18,872 nucleotides of DNA from Deinococcus sp. (GCA_023382135.1 JAMCQK010000143.1:1-18872), one strand, 5' to 3'. Counted from the first letter of the stretch, positions 6,979 through 14,711 are shown. Translations and numbers: made by a program. Notes: generated by a model not told the origin, from the letters alone.

Positions 6979-7338
6979 TCATTTGTTCTCCGGCAAGACC
7001 CGGCCCGACTTGAGCGCCAGCCGGTAGACCCGGGTCAGCAGCTCGTTCAGGCTCACCTGCTCATCCGCCAGCGTAAGCAGAATATCGCCCCCGGACACGG
7101 TGCGGCCGCCGAACCAGTAGACCCTGCCCCCCGCCTGGATGTGGAGCCTGATTTCTTTATTGATCCCTAGCGGCAGCGGCGTGCCCTGCTCCAGCATTTT
7201 GCGGTCTTCCACTTTCCAGACCTTGTACACGGTGCGCAGGTCGGGCGAGATAATGCGGATCTCGCTGCCGGAGGGAATGGAGGGCAGGTCCGGGAGCGGC
7301 CCCAGGGAGAGCAGGACTAGCAAAAATCCCAGCAACAT
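6979..7338 (-). CDS. Small secreted or lipid-free exported protein, unknown function
   Basis: I do not recognise the family of this 119-residue protein. The first 20 residues (MLLGFLLVLLSLGPLPDLPS) are strongly hydrophobic, like a signal sequence without a basic n-region. The rest is beta-rich: SGSEIRIISPDLRTVYKVW, INKEIRLHIQAGGRVYWFGG, GDILLTLADEQVSLNELL. No cysteine lipobox is present. ATG at 7338 lacks a ribosome binding site but has TATTAA five bases upstream, which fits a leaderless start; an in-frame TAG lies 18 bp further up. It leads the regulator/kinase pair by 65 bp, so an envelope-associated role linked to that sensor is possible but unproven. Confidence 0.72.
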   Translation of the reverse strand: MLLGFLLVLLSLGPLPDLPSIPSGSEIRIISPDLRTVYKVWKVEDRKMLEQGTPLPLGINKEIRLHIQAGGRVYWFGGRTVSGGDILLTLADEQVSLNELLTRVYRLALKSGRVLPENK

Positions 7339-7410
7339 AGTTCTTAATATGCCCTATACGGGCCGTACCACTATGGGAACGGGGTAAAGAAGGCATTTAA
7401 GTATCTCCGC

Positions 7411-7504
7411 CTAAGTTCGCCGAAAAGCTTGAAAAGCCACACCGTGTTCCTTGCTCCCTCTGGTCGGCCGAGCTTGATCGAAGGGTCAAACTTCCCATGG
7501 AGAT
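7411..7504 (+). repeat. Dispersed intergenic repeat, copy 2
   Basis: This matches 6-124 in the same orientation, from CTAAGTT through GCTTGAAAAGCC, GTGTTCCTTGCTCCCTCTGG and CCCATGGAGAT. It lacks the GC-rich 24-base insert of copy 1 and has a degenerate hairpin (AGCTTGA/TCAAACT with one mismatch). It lies about 114 bp past the hemL stop, so both copies sit downstream of minus-strand genes in the same relative direction. The rest of the 7339-7617 spacer holds an inverted repeat (7521-7568) and no gene that I can support. Confidence 0.75.
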
Positions 7505-7520
7505 GCTTAGTTTAACCAGG

Positions 7521-7568
7521 CAGTTCCCGCGGAGGCCGGACACGGTGCCGGAAAACCAGCGGGAACTG
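7521..7568. terminator. Inverted repeat downstream of hemL, possible transcript end
   Basis: The 10-bp arms CAGTTCCCGC (7521-7530) and GCGGGAACTG (7559-7568) enclose 28 nt that include a smaller CCGG/CCGG hairpin. It lies 50 bp beyond the hemL stop on the minus strand. There is no following T-run, so it could act as a stabilising stem or a factor-dependent end rather than an intrinsic terminator. Confidence 0.4.
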
Positions 7569-7617
7569 GGCCGCCACCGGGTGGTATCCGGGTGGCGCGA
7601 CAGGCCTCGGGTGCGCG

Positions 7618-8928
7618 TCAAAGAGCGGAGAGTCTTGCCAGGGCGCTCTCCACTGCCGCCAGGGTTTGTTCCAGCTCGGGCTCGCCGTGGGCCTGGGAGA
7701 TGAAAGCGGCCTCGAACTGGCTGGCGGGCCAGTAGACGCCCGCGTCCAGCAGGCCATGAAAGAAGATCTTGAACGCTTGTGTATCCGAACCCACCGCGCC
7801 GGCGTAGGTGTTCACCGGCCCCTTGGTAAAAAAGGCGGTAATCATGGAGCCCACGCGGTTTACGCTAAGCGGAACTTGGGCCGCCAGAGCGCGGGCCTCG
7901 AGGCCCTGCTGTAACCTTGCCCCGTAGTCTTCCAGCTTTTGATAGGGCGGGTTCTTTGAAAGTTCTTGCAGCGTGGCGATGCCCGCCGCCATGGCAAGCG
8001 GGTTGCCGGAGAGCGTTCCCGCCTGGTACACCGGCCCGCTCGGGGCGATGTGTTCCATGATCTCAGCCCTGCCCCCGTAGGCCCCCACCGGCAGCCCCCC
8101 GCCGATGATTTTCCCCCAGCAGACAAGGTCGGGCTCGAGGCCGAAGAGCTCCACCGCGCCTCCAAAAGAAAGCCGGAAGCCGGTCATCACCTCGTCGGCA
8201 ATCAAGAGTGCACCGTGTTTGCGGGTGAGCTCCCTCAGCGCTGTCAAAAACTCCTTGGTCGGTACCAGCACACCGGCATTTCCCACCACCGGCTCAAAGA
8301 TCACCGCGGCGATATCGTGCTGGTGCTGCTGGAAAAGCTGCTCCAAGCTTTCCGGCAGGTTGTAGTCCGCCACCAAGGTCAGGCTGGCGTACTCTTGTGG
8401 CACCCCCGCGCTCGACGGGGCGCTCGCGGCCGAGCCCCCGCCGGCGGTCAGAAGCCCGGAGCCCGCCTGTACCAGAAGGCCATCGGCATGCCCGTGGTAG
8501 TTTCCGCGGAACTTTACGATCAGCTTGCGCCCCGTGTACCCGCGGGCAAGCCGGAGCGCGCTCATGGTGGCTTCGGTCCCGCTGGAGACCAGCCGCACAC
8601 GCTCGCAGGCGGGGTAGGCCTTCAGCACCAGCTCCGCCAGCTGAATCTCGCGCTCGGTGGGCGCGCCGAAACTGGTTCCTGCTTCCAACGCTTCGGCAAC
8701 GGCCTGCTTCACCGCTGGATGAGCATGGCCCAGGATCATCGGTCCCCAGGAGCCTACGTAGTCAAGGAGTTTGTTCCCGTCTGCGTCCCACAGCCAGGCA
8801 CCCTGGCCGCGCCCGATAAACCTGGGGGTTCCGCCCACCGCCTGAAAGGCCCGCACGGGCGAGTTGACCCCGCCGGGGATTACGGTTTTGGCTTTTGCGA
8901 AAAGCTGCTGCGAATTTCTGGTTGCCAC
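7618..8928 (-). CDS. hemL: Glutamate-1-semialdehyde 2,1-aminomutase
   Basis: HemL is a PLP enzyme that converts glutamate-1-semialdehyde to 5-aminolevulinate, the step after HemA, in the cytoplasm. The 436-residue length is typical. Visible features are PGGVNSPVRAF, SSGTEATMSALRLARGYTGR (phosphate and cofactor binding), YHGHADGLLVQAGSG, LLIADEVMTGFR (D245 contacts the pyridine nitrogen) and CWGKIIGGGLP with the Schiff-base lysine K273. The start is GTG 8928 (MATRNSQQLFAKA), six bases downstream of a TAGAGT -10 element, so the mRNA is probably leaderless. It diverges from hemA across 109 bp, which puts the two ALA-forming enzymes back to back under a shared control region. Confidence 0.96.
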   Translation of the reverse strand: MATRNSQQLFAKAKTVIPGGVNSPVRAFQAVGGTPRFIGRGQGAWLWDADGNKLLDYVGSWGPMILGHAHPAVKQAVAEALEAGTSFGAPTEREIQLAELVLKAYPACERVRLVSSGTEATMSALRLARGYTGRKLIVKFRGNYHGHADGLLVQAGSGLLTAGGGSAASAPSSAGVPQEYASLTLVADYNLPESLEQLFQQHQHDIAAVIFEPVVGNAGVLVPTKEFLTALRELTRKHGALLIADEVMTGFRLSFGGAVELFGLEPDLVCWGKIIGGGLPVGAYGGRAEIMEHIAPSGPVYQAGTLSGNPLAMAAGIATLQELSKNPPYQKLEDYGARLQQGLEARALAAQVPLSVNRVGSMITAFFTKGPVNTYAGAVGSDTQAFKIFFHGLLDAGVYWPASQFEAAFISQAHGEPELEQTLAAVESALARLSAL

Positions 8929-8934
8929 CCTGAG

Positions 8935-8964
8935 ACTCTAATGGGCGGAACGGCCTGGCGGCAA
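8935..8964 (-). promoter_or_regulatory. Putative hemL promoter
   Basis: On the minus strand, TTGCCG (8964-8959) and TAGAGT (8940-8935) are separated by 18 bp. Each matches four of six consensus positions. The -10 element ends six bases before the GTG start, as expected for a leaderless transcript. Confidence 0.5.
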
Positions 8965-8980
8965 GGGCTCTTTGCCCCTT

Positions 8981-9010
8981 TTGCCCGCGACACTTTTGTG
9001 ACACTTTAAA
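8981..9010 (+). promoter_or_regulatory. Putative hemA operon promoter with repeated GACACTT boxes
   Basis: TTGCCC (8981-8986) and TTTAAA (9005-9010) are 18 bp apart and would start RNA about 20 bases before hemA. Within the spacer, GACACTT occurs twice, at 8989-8995 and 9000-9006, exactly 11 bp (one helical turn) apart. It overlaps a small palindrome, CACTTTTGTG. That arrangement suggests an operator, but no binding protein can be named. Confidence 0.35.
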
Positions 9011-9037
9011 GCAGGGAGTTGCCGCAGGCTATATCTT

Positions 9038-10249
9038 ATGGACCGACTGGCGCTGATCGGCGTGTCCCAGCGAAGGGGGGGCCTCGAGGCCCTCGAGGCC
9101 TGGACCGCCTGGGTCCAGAACCACGCGCATACCCTGGCGCTTGGCGCAAGCTCGGTAAGCGAGCTGGTGCCCATAACCACCTGCAACCGCTGTGACCTGG
9201 TGGTGGTGCTCTCCGAGGGCAAGACCCTGGACCAGGCAAGGGCCGAACTGATGCCCCCCGGCTCGACGCGCGGCTACGCCTATGCCTCCGAGGCCGCGCT
9301 GGAACAGCTCTGCCGGGTGGCCTCCTCGCTGGACTCGTTGAACCCCGGCGAAGACCAGATTATGAACCAGGTGCGCCAGGCTTTTGAAGATGCGCGGCAA
9401 GCGGGGAGCGTGGGGCCCACCACCAGTTTTGCCTTCAACACTGCTTTGCGCATCGCCAAACGCGTGCGCCGCGAGGTCCCGCTGGCGCCCGCCAATACCA
9501 GTCTTTTTAGCTTGGCGCGCGCCGAGTTCGAAAGCCATCTGCCCGCGCGGGCTATAGTGGCCGTGGTGGGTGCGGGCGAGATGGGTTCACTGGCGGCCCG
9601 AGGCCTTGCCTCCAGGCCGGGAACGGAACTTTTTATCGTGAACCGGAGCCTGGACAAAGCGCAAAGCCTCGCCCGCGAAGTGGGGGCGGTGGCGGTAGGC
9701 CTCGAGGCCTTCCTCCAACAGGCCCCGCCGCTGCATGGATTGGTCACCGCCACCCCGGTGGAGCACCTGATCACCGGAGCGTTTTTAGACCGCCAGCCAT
9801 CACTCAAAGTCATTACCGACCTTGGCCTTCCAAGAAACGTGGAACCCGCGCTGGCAAAGCGCCACCGCGTCACACTGATCGACCAAGAAAGAATGCACGT
9901 CTTGGGTGAGCACCGCCGCGAGTCGCTGCGGGCCAACCTGGCGCGGGCCGAGGCTATCATCGCCGAGGAGCTGGAAATTGCCCTCGGGGACTGGGCCGAG
10001 CGCATGTTGGGCCCCGCCATTACCCATCTGCGCGAGGTCTACCGTTCCACCATCGAGCGCGCGGTGGGCGAACTGCTTTCGCCTGAGGACGTGAACCGGC
10101 TGGCGCACCGCTTTGCCCACCTGCCGGTCAAGGGCCTTCGCGGCCTGGCCCGCGAGCGCGGAATTGAAGCCGCCAAGATTTTTCTGGATGAAGCCGGGCT
10201 TTCCGAAGCCAGCACGCAAGCAGCGGAAGAAAAGGTGGTTCATGGGTAA
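9038..10249 (+). CDS. hemA: Glutamyl-tRNA reductase
   Basis: HemA reduces glutamyl-tRNA to glutamate-1-semialdehyde with NADPH, the first committed step of haem synthesis. The 403-residue protein has the catalytic cysteine in ITTCNRCDLVV (C49), the GEDQIMNQV block, a Rossmann domain with VVGAGEMGSLAARGL, DLGLPRNVEP, and a C-terminal dimerisation domain. It is divergent: the usual H-x-TAP-x-x-x-RE segment near residues 11-22 is replaced by QRRGGLEALEAW, encoded by tandem CTCGAG palindromes. The histidine normally in HLFRVASGLDS is Gln here (EQLCRVASSLDS). ATG 9038 fits the family start (MDRLALIGVS). It leads the operon, and its end overlaps hemC by 8 bp. Confidence 0.92.
   Translation: MDRLALIGVSQRRGGLEALEAWTAWVQNHAHTLALGASSVSELVPITTCNRCDLVVVLSEGKTLDQARAELMPPGSTRGYAYASEAALEQLCRVASSLDSLNPGEDQIMNQVRQAFEDARQAGSVGPTTSFAFNTALRIAKRVRREVPLAPANTSLFSLARAEFESHLPARAIVAVVGAGEMGSLAARGLASRPGTELFIVNRSLDKAQSLAREVGAVAVGLEAFLQQAPPLHGLVTATPVEHLITGAFLDRQPSLKVITDLGLPRNVEPALAKRHRVTLIDQERMHVLGEHRRESLRANLARAEAIIAEELEIALGDWAERMLGPAITHLREVYRSTIERAVGELLSPEDVNRLAHRFAHLPVKGLRGLARERGIEAAKIFLDEAGLSEASTQAAEEKVVHG
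9080..9100 (+). repeat. Tandem GGCCTCGAGGCC palindromes in hemA
   Basis: GGCCTCGAGGCC (9080-9091) is followed at once by CCTCGAGGCC, giving two CTCGAG centres nine bp apart and the peptide GLEALEA. Other complete dodecamers are at 2184, 4884, 7894, 9698, 14253 and 18330. Confidence 0.9.
9697..9710 (+). repeat. 14-bp palindrome AGGCCTCGAGGCCT in hemA
   Basis: This extended copy of the iterated dodecamer is read as V-GLEA-F in the loop after the Rossmann domain of HemA. Confidence 0.9.
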
Positions 10250-11156
10250 GCGCGTGCGCATTGCCACCCGGGGAAGCGAGCTTGCCTTGTGGCAGGCCAG
10301 ATGGGTGGCCTCGAGGCTGGAAGAATTGGGCGCCGCCACCTCCCTGGTCACGGTGGAAACCCAGGGCGACCGCGAGCAGGCCAGCTTTGCCGCCATGCAG
10401 GGCCAGGGGTTCTTCACCAAGGCCATCCAGGAAGCGTTGCTGGCGGGCAGCGCCGATGTAGCGGTTCACTCGCTCAAGGATCTGCCCACGGCCCCGGTGC
10501 CGGGGCTGGTACTGGCGGCGATTCCAAAACGCGAAGATCCGCGCGAAGTTTTGCTTATCCATCCGGAAGCTTTCGACCAGGAAGCCAAGACCCTGCCGGT
10601 GCGCTACGGCGCCCGCCTGGGTTCCAGCGCGGTGCGCAGGCAGGCGCAGCTGGCACAGATCCGCCCAGACCTGATCCGCTGCGAGCTGCGCGGCAACGTG
10701 CCCACACGAGTAGAGAAGCTTCGGCGGGGGGAGTATGAGGCCATCCTGCTGGCCGCCGCCGGGCTGAGGCGGCTTGGCCTCGACCTGTCGGAGCTCGAGG
10801 AGATTGTGCTTGAGCCCGCTCAGCTGCTGCCAGCGCCGGGACAGGGGGCGTTGGCGCTGGAGTGCAGAGAAAACGACCTCGAGGTCACCAGACTCATTGC
10901 CCGACTGGATGACCCACACGCCCGCGCCACCGTGAGCGCCGAACGCCTATTGATGGCCAGACTGCAAGGCGGCTGCCAGTTGGCGCTCGGCGCCCATGCC
11001 AGCATGGAAGGCGGGAGGCTTTCCCTGTCCGCCTGGTTTGGCGGCAGTGTTTACCAAGGCTGCGGAACAGGAGCGGAACAAGTGGCCGAGCAGGTCTACC
11101 AACAACTTTTAGCCGATCACCCCTCGGCGGCGGGGCCCAAGAAGGTGGGAGCATGA
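10242..11156 (+). CDS. hemC: Hydroxymethylbilane synthase (porphobilinogen deaminase)
   Basis: HemC joins four porphobilinogen units into hydroxymethylbilane on a covalent dipyrromethane cofactor. The 304-residue enzyme shows IATRGSELALWQA, VHSLKDLPT with catalytic D80, an arginine-rich pocket (LGSSAVRRQAQL, CELRGNVPTRVEKL), PAPGQGALALECR, and LQGGCQLALGAHA with the cofactor-attachment cysteine C245. Although the frame is open further upstream, ATG 10242 is the start: it has AAGGTGG just upstream and gives the standard N-terminus. It overlaps hemA by 8 bp and hemD by 4 bp, a sign of coupled translation. Confidence 0.97.
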   Translation: MGKRVRIATRGSELALWQARWVASRLEELGAATSLVTVETQGDREQASFAAMQGQGFFTKAIQEALLAGSADVAVHSLKDLPTAPVPGLVLAAIPKREDPREVLLIHPEAFDQEAKTLPVRYGARLGSSAVRRQAQLAQIRPDLIRCELRGNVPTRVEKLRRGEYEAILLAAAGLRRLGLDLSELEEIVLEPAQLLPAPGQGALALECRENDLEVTRLIARLDDPHARATVSAERLLMARLQGGCQLALGAHASMEGGRLSLSAWFGGSVYQGCGTGAEQVAEQVYQQLLADHPSAAGPKKVGA

Positions 11157-11824
11157 AAGTTGCCCTCACCCAGTCGGCGGGAAGGCTTGCCGAACTTGAA
11201 CCCATGCTGAAGGAACGCGGGTTTGAGGTCTGCCGCTTTCCTCTGGTTGAAACCTCAACCATCGAGAATGCCGATCTTCAGCCTCTTTTTTCTTGCCCCT
11301 GGTGGCTTTTTACCAGCGTGGCCGCGGTAAAGGCGCTCGTTGGCTTGAAGGCCGATTTCTCGAATCGCAGGCTGGGCGCAGTGGGCGGGGCCACCGCCAA
11401 AGCCTTGCAAGAGGCTGGCGGAAAGCTGGGTCTGGTCAGTCCGCGCGCCGATGCGGCCAGTTTGGCGGAGGCTTTCATCGCACGGGGCGAGGCCGGGCCG
11501 GTGGGGCTTCCTCAAGGAGACCGCGCACTGCCAACCTTGGCGGATGCGCTCGCGTGCGCAGGGTACCCGCTGGTGAAAGTAACGGTTTACCGGAACACCT
11601 CGAGGCCTTGGCCGCAGGGCGTTTTCCCCAATATCACCGTGCTCACAAGCCCTTCGGCGGTGGAGGCGCTCCCCCAGGAAGTCGCCGAGCGCTCCAGCCT
11701 GGTAGCCTTGGGGCCGAGTACGGCAGGTGCCTTGAGAGCGCGTGGCCTGCCCCACCAAGTAGCCAATGAGGCTAGTGTAGAAGGCGTGCTCCAGGCAATT
11801 GAACAACTGAGGCAGACTGCATGA
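11153..11824 (+). CDS. hemD: Uroporphyrinogen-III synthase
   Basis: HemD closes hydroxymethylbilane to uroporphyrinogen III. The 223-residue length is slightly short for this poorly conserved family. The call rests on position plus HemD-like signatures: an initial ALTQSAGRLAEL, LFTSVAAVKAL, AVGGATAKALQEAGG, the second-domain VTVYRN, TSPSAVEAL and LVALGPSTAGALRARGL. The start overlaps the hemC stop (ATGA), with GGTGGGAG as ribosome binding site. The end overlaps hemB by 4 bp. Confidence 0.92.
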   Translation: MKVALTQSAGRLAELEPMLKERGFEVCRFPLVETSTIENADLQPLFSCPWWLFTSVAAVKALVGLKADFSNRRLGAVGGATAKALQEAGGKLGLVSPRADAASLAEAFIARGEAGPVGLPQGDRALPTLADALACAGYPLVKVTVYRNTSRPWPQGVFPNITVLTSPSAVEALPQEVAERSSLVALGPSTAGALRARGLPHQVANEASVEGVLQAIEQLRQTA

Positions 11825-12813
11825 ACCCGGTAGAGCGCCCTCGTAGACTGCGCCACAGCCAAGCCTTGCGCGACAGCGTGGCCGAGACCTGGCTACGGCC
11901 CACAGACTTCATCGTGCCTTTTTTTGTGGTGCCAGTAGCCAAGCTGGAAGAACCTATCCATGCCTTACCCGGAATCTCCCGCTACAGCGTGGATCTCTTG
12001 CTCTTCCAACTGGAACGGGCGGCGAAGCGAGGTGTTCGCTCCGCCATGCTTTTTGGAGTGCTGCCCCAGAGCGCCAAAGACTCGGAGGCCACCAGCGCCA
12101 CCGATGCAGAAGGCCCGGTTGCGCAGGCGCTCCGCCAGGCGCGCAAGGTTTTCGGCAACGACATTGTTCTTTACTCCGATGTATGCCTTTGCACCCATAC
12201 CGATCACGGCCACTGCGGGCTGTTGAAAGAGACCCCGCGGGGAGTGGTCATCGATAACGACTCAAGCCTCGAGCGGCTTGCCGCCATGGCCCTTACCCAC
12301 GCGGAGGCGGGGGTGGATTTTGTTTCGCCTTCCGACATGATGGACGGGCGTGTGGGGTATATCCGCCAGGCGCTCGACCGGTCAGGCCACACCGAGGTGG
12401 GCATTTTGGCCTACGCGGTAAAGTATGCCAGCGCTTTTTACGGCCCCTTCCGCGAGGCCGCGGGCAGCGCGCCCAGCTTTGGCGACCGCTCAACGTATCA
12501 GATGGACCCACGCAACGCCCGCGAAGCCCTGCGCGAAGCCGGGCTCGACTTATCCGAAGGGGCAGACATGGTGATGGTCAAACCGGCGCTTCCCTATTTG
12601 GATGTGCTGGCCCGCGTGCGCGAGATTACCCAGCTGCCGCTGGTGGCCTACAACGTCTCGGGAGAATACGCCATGATCAAAGCCGCCGCCGCCGCCGGGG
12701 CCCTGGAGGAGGCCCGCGCGGTGCGCGAGGCGCTTACCAGCATCAAGCGCGCCGGGGCCGACCTGATCATCTCCTACCACGCGCTAGAGGCGCTCGAGAA
12801 AGGGTGGGTCTGA
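11821..12813 (+). CDS. hemB: Porphobilinogen synthase (ALA dehydratase)
   Basis: HemB condenses two 5-aminolevulinate molecules to porphobilinogen. The 330-residue protein has RLRHSQALRDSVAETWL, the active-site lysines in AYAVKYASAFYGPFR (K201) and MVMVKPALPYLD (Schiff-base K254), and DVCLCTHTDHGHCGLL. The three cysteines C122, C124 and C132 are the zinc ligands of the Zn-dependent class, rather than the Asp-rich Mg type. It starts in the hemD stop (ATGA) and ends three bases before a histidine kinase gene. Confidence 0.97.
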   Translation: MNPVERPRRLRHSQALRDSVAETWLRPTDFIVPFFVVPVAKLEEPIHALPGISRYSVDLLLFQLERAAKRGVRSAMLFGVLPQSAKDSEATSATDAEGPVAQALRQARKVFGNDIVLYSDVCLCTHTDHGHCGLLKETPRGVVIDNDSSLERLAAMALTHAEAGVDFVSPSDMMDGRVGYIRQALDRSGHTEVGILAYAVKYASAFYGPFREAAGSAPSFGDRSTYQMDPRNAREALREAGLDLSEGADMVMVKPALPYLDVLARVREITQLPLVAYNVSGEYAMIKAAAAAGALEEARAVREALTSIKRAGADLIISYHALEALEKGWV

Positions 12814-12816
12814 CCG

Positions 12817-13983
12817 ATGCAGCAAAACGTATCGCCGCCGCGAACCAGCCTGGCCTCGGCCTTTAGGCGTTCGAGGTGGCGGGCAGGCGTGGCGTTCTGG
12901 TTGATTGTGGTTTTCATGGTGGCACAGGTTTCCTGGTGGCTCATCTTCCAAAGAGACTATTTGGAGAAAGCAACGCTGGCAACCATCGCCGCCTGGCAGC
13001 ACCAGGCCAGCCTGGCACAACAGGTGCTCGAGGTGGCCCCGCCAGCCAGCCTGGCGGCGCTGCGCGGGCGGCTCGCGGCGGAGCACCCGTACCTTGACTT
13101 TTCCCAGACCCCTGTAAGGCTCCAGGCGGGCGTGCTCGAGGAGTACCAGCGGCAGCAGAAGAGCTATTTGAGAATGTTCGCATACGAAGCTCCCTTTTTC
13201 GTTCTTGTCATACTGCTGGGAATCTGGTTGATTGCCCAGAGCAGGCGTTCCGACCAGGAACTCAAGCGCCGCCAGCAGAACTTTTTGATGGCCGCCACCC
13301 ACGAGTTCCGTACGCCCATCAGCACCATGCGGCTGGTGCTTGAGACCATCCAGTACCGAGAGCTTAGCCGCGAGAAACAGCAAGAGTACCTTCGCCGGTT
13401 GGAGCTCGAGCTCAAGCGGCTGCAAGATGCTTCCGAGCGGGTACTGGCCACGGCCAGGCTGGAACAGGGCTTCATGACCCGGAAGGCGGTGCACGATCTC
13501 AACACCGTGGTCACGGAGATTGTGGCCGAGCAGCGGGGCGCCCTCGAGGCCCAAGGCGCCAGGCTTTCAGTCGAGTTTTCTGGCGCACCTCTACCGGTGG
13601 ACGTTGACCCGGCGGCTTTTGGCATTGTGCTCTCCAACCTTTTGGACAACGCGGTAAAGTACAGCCCGGATGGGGAGAAACCGGTGATAGTGCGGCTAGG
13701 CCAGCAATTGAACGAAGCCTTTGTGAGCGTAGAAGACCGGGGCAGCGGCATTGACCCCAAGGAAATCCCCCACATCTTCGACCAGTTCTACCGCGTGGGC
13801 AACGAGCTTACGCGCGCGGCGCGCGGCCTGGGCCTGGGCCTTTTTCTGGCGCAGTCCATCACCGAGCTGATGGGCGGAAAAGTATCGTGCCAACCCCTGG
13901 AAAAAGGGACCCGGTTCACCGTGTCTCTCCCTTTGGAAGCGGCCAGCGCGCCATTCGCTGAACAAAGCCGGAGGCCTGCGTGA
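12817..13983 (+). CDS. Sensor histidine kinase embedded in hem operon
   Basis: This 388-residue membrane kinase has TM1 at about 24-44, a small extracytoplasmic region of about 80 residues, TM2 at about 126-141, and then directly a charged coiled linker with no clear HAMP domain. The H box is LMAATHEFRTPISTMRL (H162). The ATPase has SNLLDNAVKYSP (N box), VEDRGSGIDP (G1) and ARGLGLGLFLAQSI (G2). The tail after SLPLE is Ala-rich. ATG 12817 lies three bases past the hemB stop. The gene's end overlaps the downstream regulator by 4 bp (GTGA), so the two are a pair. No haem-binding motif is evident in the sensor region. Placement suggests regulation tied to tetrapyrrole or envelope state. Confidence 0.93.
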   Translation: MQQNVSPPRTSLASAFRRSRWRAGVAFWLIVVFMVAQVSWWLIFQRDYLEKATLATIAAWQHQASLAQQVLEVAPPASLAALRGRLAAEHPYLDFSQTPVRLQAGVLEEYQRQQKSYLRMFAYEAPFFVLVILLGIWLIAQSRRSDQELKRRQQNFLMAATHEFRTPISTMRLVLETIQYRELSREKQQEYLRRLELELKRLQDASERVLATARLEQGFMTRKAVHDLNTVVTEIVAEQRGALEAQGARLSVEFSGAPLPVDVDPAAFGIVLSNLLDNAVKYSPDGEKPVIVRLGQQLNEAFVSVEDRGSGIDPKEIPHIFDQFYRVGNELTRAARGLGLGLFLAQSITELMGGKVSCQPLEKGTRFTVSLPLEAASAPFAEQSRRPA

Positions 13984-14711
13984 ACAGGCGCGTCTTGATC
14001 GTGGAAGACGAGCGCGGTATGGCCGACATCCTGGCGGACAACCTGCGGGCCGAGGGCATGGTGGTCGACGTTGCCGCCGATGGCCAGGTAGCCCTGGACC
14101 GTTGGAAAAACTTCCAGCCGGACCTGGTGGTGTTAGACGTGATGCTCCCGCAGATTAACGGTTATGAAGTCTGCCGCAGCATGCGCGTACTGGGGGACCG
14201 CACCCCGGTGCTCTTTTTGAGCGCCAAGGGCCAGCCGGAGGACCGGGTGGAGGGCCTCGAGGCCGGCGGCGACGACTACGTCACCAAACCCTTCCACCTC
14301 CCGGAGTTCATGCTGCGCGTCTCCAACATGCTCAAGCGGCAGGACTGGTTCAGGCAGGGCCTCGAGGCTAACCACAGCTTCAAGTTTGGCGGCCACACGG
14401 TGGATTTCCGCTCCTGGACCGCCAAGCTGAAAGATGGGCGCGTGGAACAACTGGCGGAACGCGAGCTGATGATCTTCAAACTGCTCATGGAGCGTTCCGG
14501 CAGCGTGGTGAGCCGTGACCAGATCCTCGACACCGTCTGGGGCAACGACGTGTTTCCCTCGAGCCGCACGGTGGATAACTTTGTGGTCCGCCTGCGCAAG
14601 CTGTTCGAGCCCGATCCCGCAAACCCCGTCTACTTTCACACTATCTGGGGCGTGGGCTACCGCTTTACCCCCGAGGGCTTTACGGAACAAAGCGGCCAGG
14701 AGAAGGCTTGA
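13980..14711 (+). CDS. OmpR-family response regulator embedded in hem operon
   Basis: This 243-residue regulator has a receiver domain with VLIVEDERGMADILADNL, phospho-acceptor D53 (LVVLDVMLP), S81 and K103 (YVTKPF). The C-terminal winged helix shows LAERELMIFKLLMERSGSVV, SSRTVDNFVVRLRKLFEPDP and WGVGYRFTPEG. It starts at GTG in a 4-bp overlap with the kinase, its presumed partner, and its stop shares one base with the hemE start (TGATG). The GGCCTCGAGGCC dodecamer at 14253 encodes the receiver's conserved GLEAG turn. It is probably co-transcribed with haem genes and may control them or a haem-response regulon; this is inference from context. Confidence 0.94.
   Translation: MNRRVLIVEDERGMADILADNLRAEGMVVDVAADGQVALDRWKNFQPDLVVLDVMLPQINGYEVCRSMRVLGDRTPVLFLSAKGQPEDRVEGLEAGGDDYVTKPFHLPEFMLRVSNMLKRQDWFRQGLEANHSFKFGGHTVDFRSWTAKLKDGRVEQLAERELMIFKLLMERSGSVVSRDQILDTVWGNDVFPSSRTVDNFVVRLRKLFEPDPANPVYFHTIWGVGYRFTPEGFTEQSGQEKA

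Noticed and set aside
7966..9009. 347-codon plus-strand ORF opposite hemL
   Set aside because: It is antisense to a complete, motif-rich hemL and its translation shows no domain.
9280..10020. 246-codon minus-strand ORF opposite hemA
   Set aside because: Its low-complexity Ser/Arg/Ala composition is typical of an antisense shadow; hemA is clearly the real gene.
12784..13554. 256-codon minus-strand ORF opposite the hem-operon kinase
   Set aside because: It is an antisense shadow; the plus strand has all kinase boxes.
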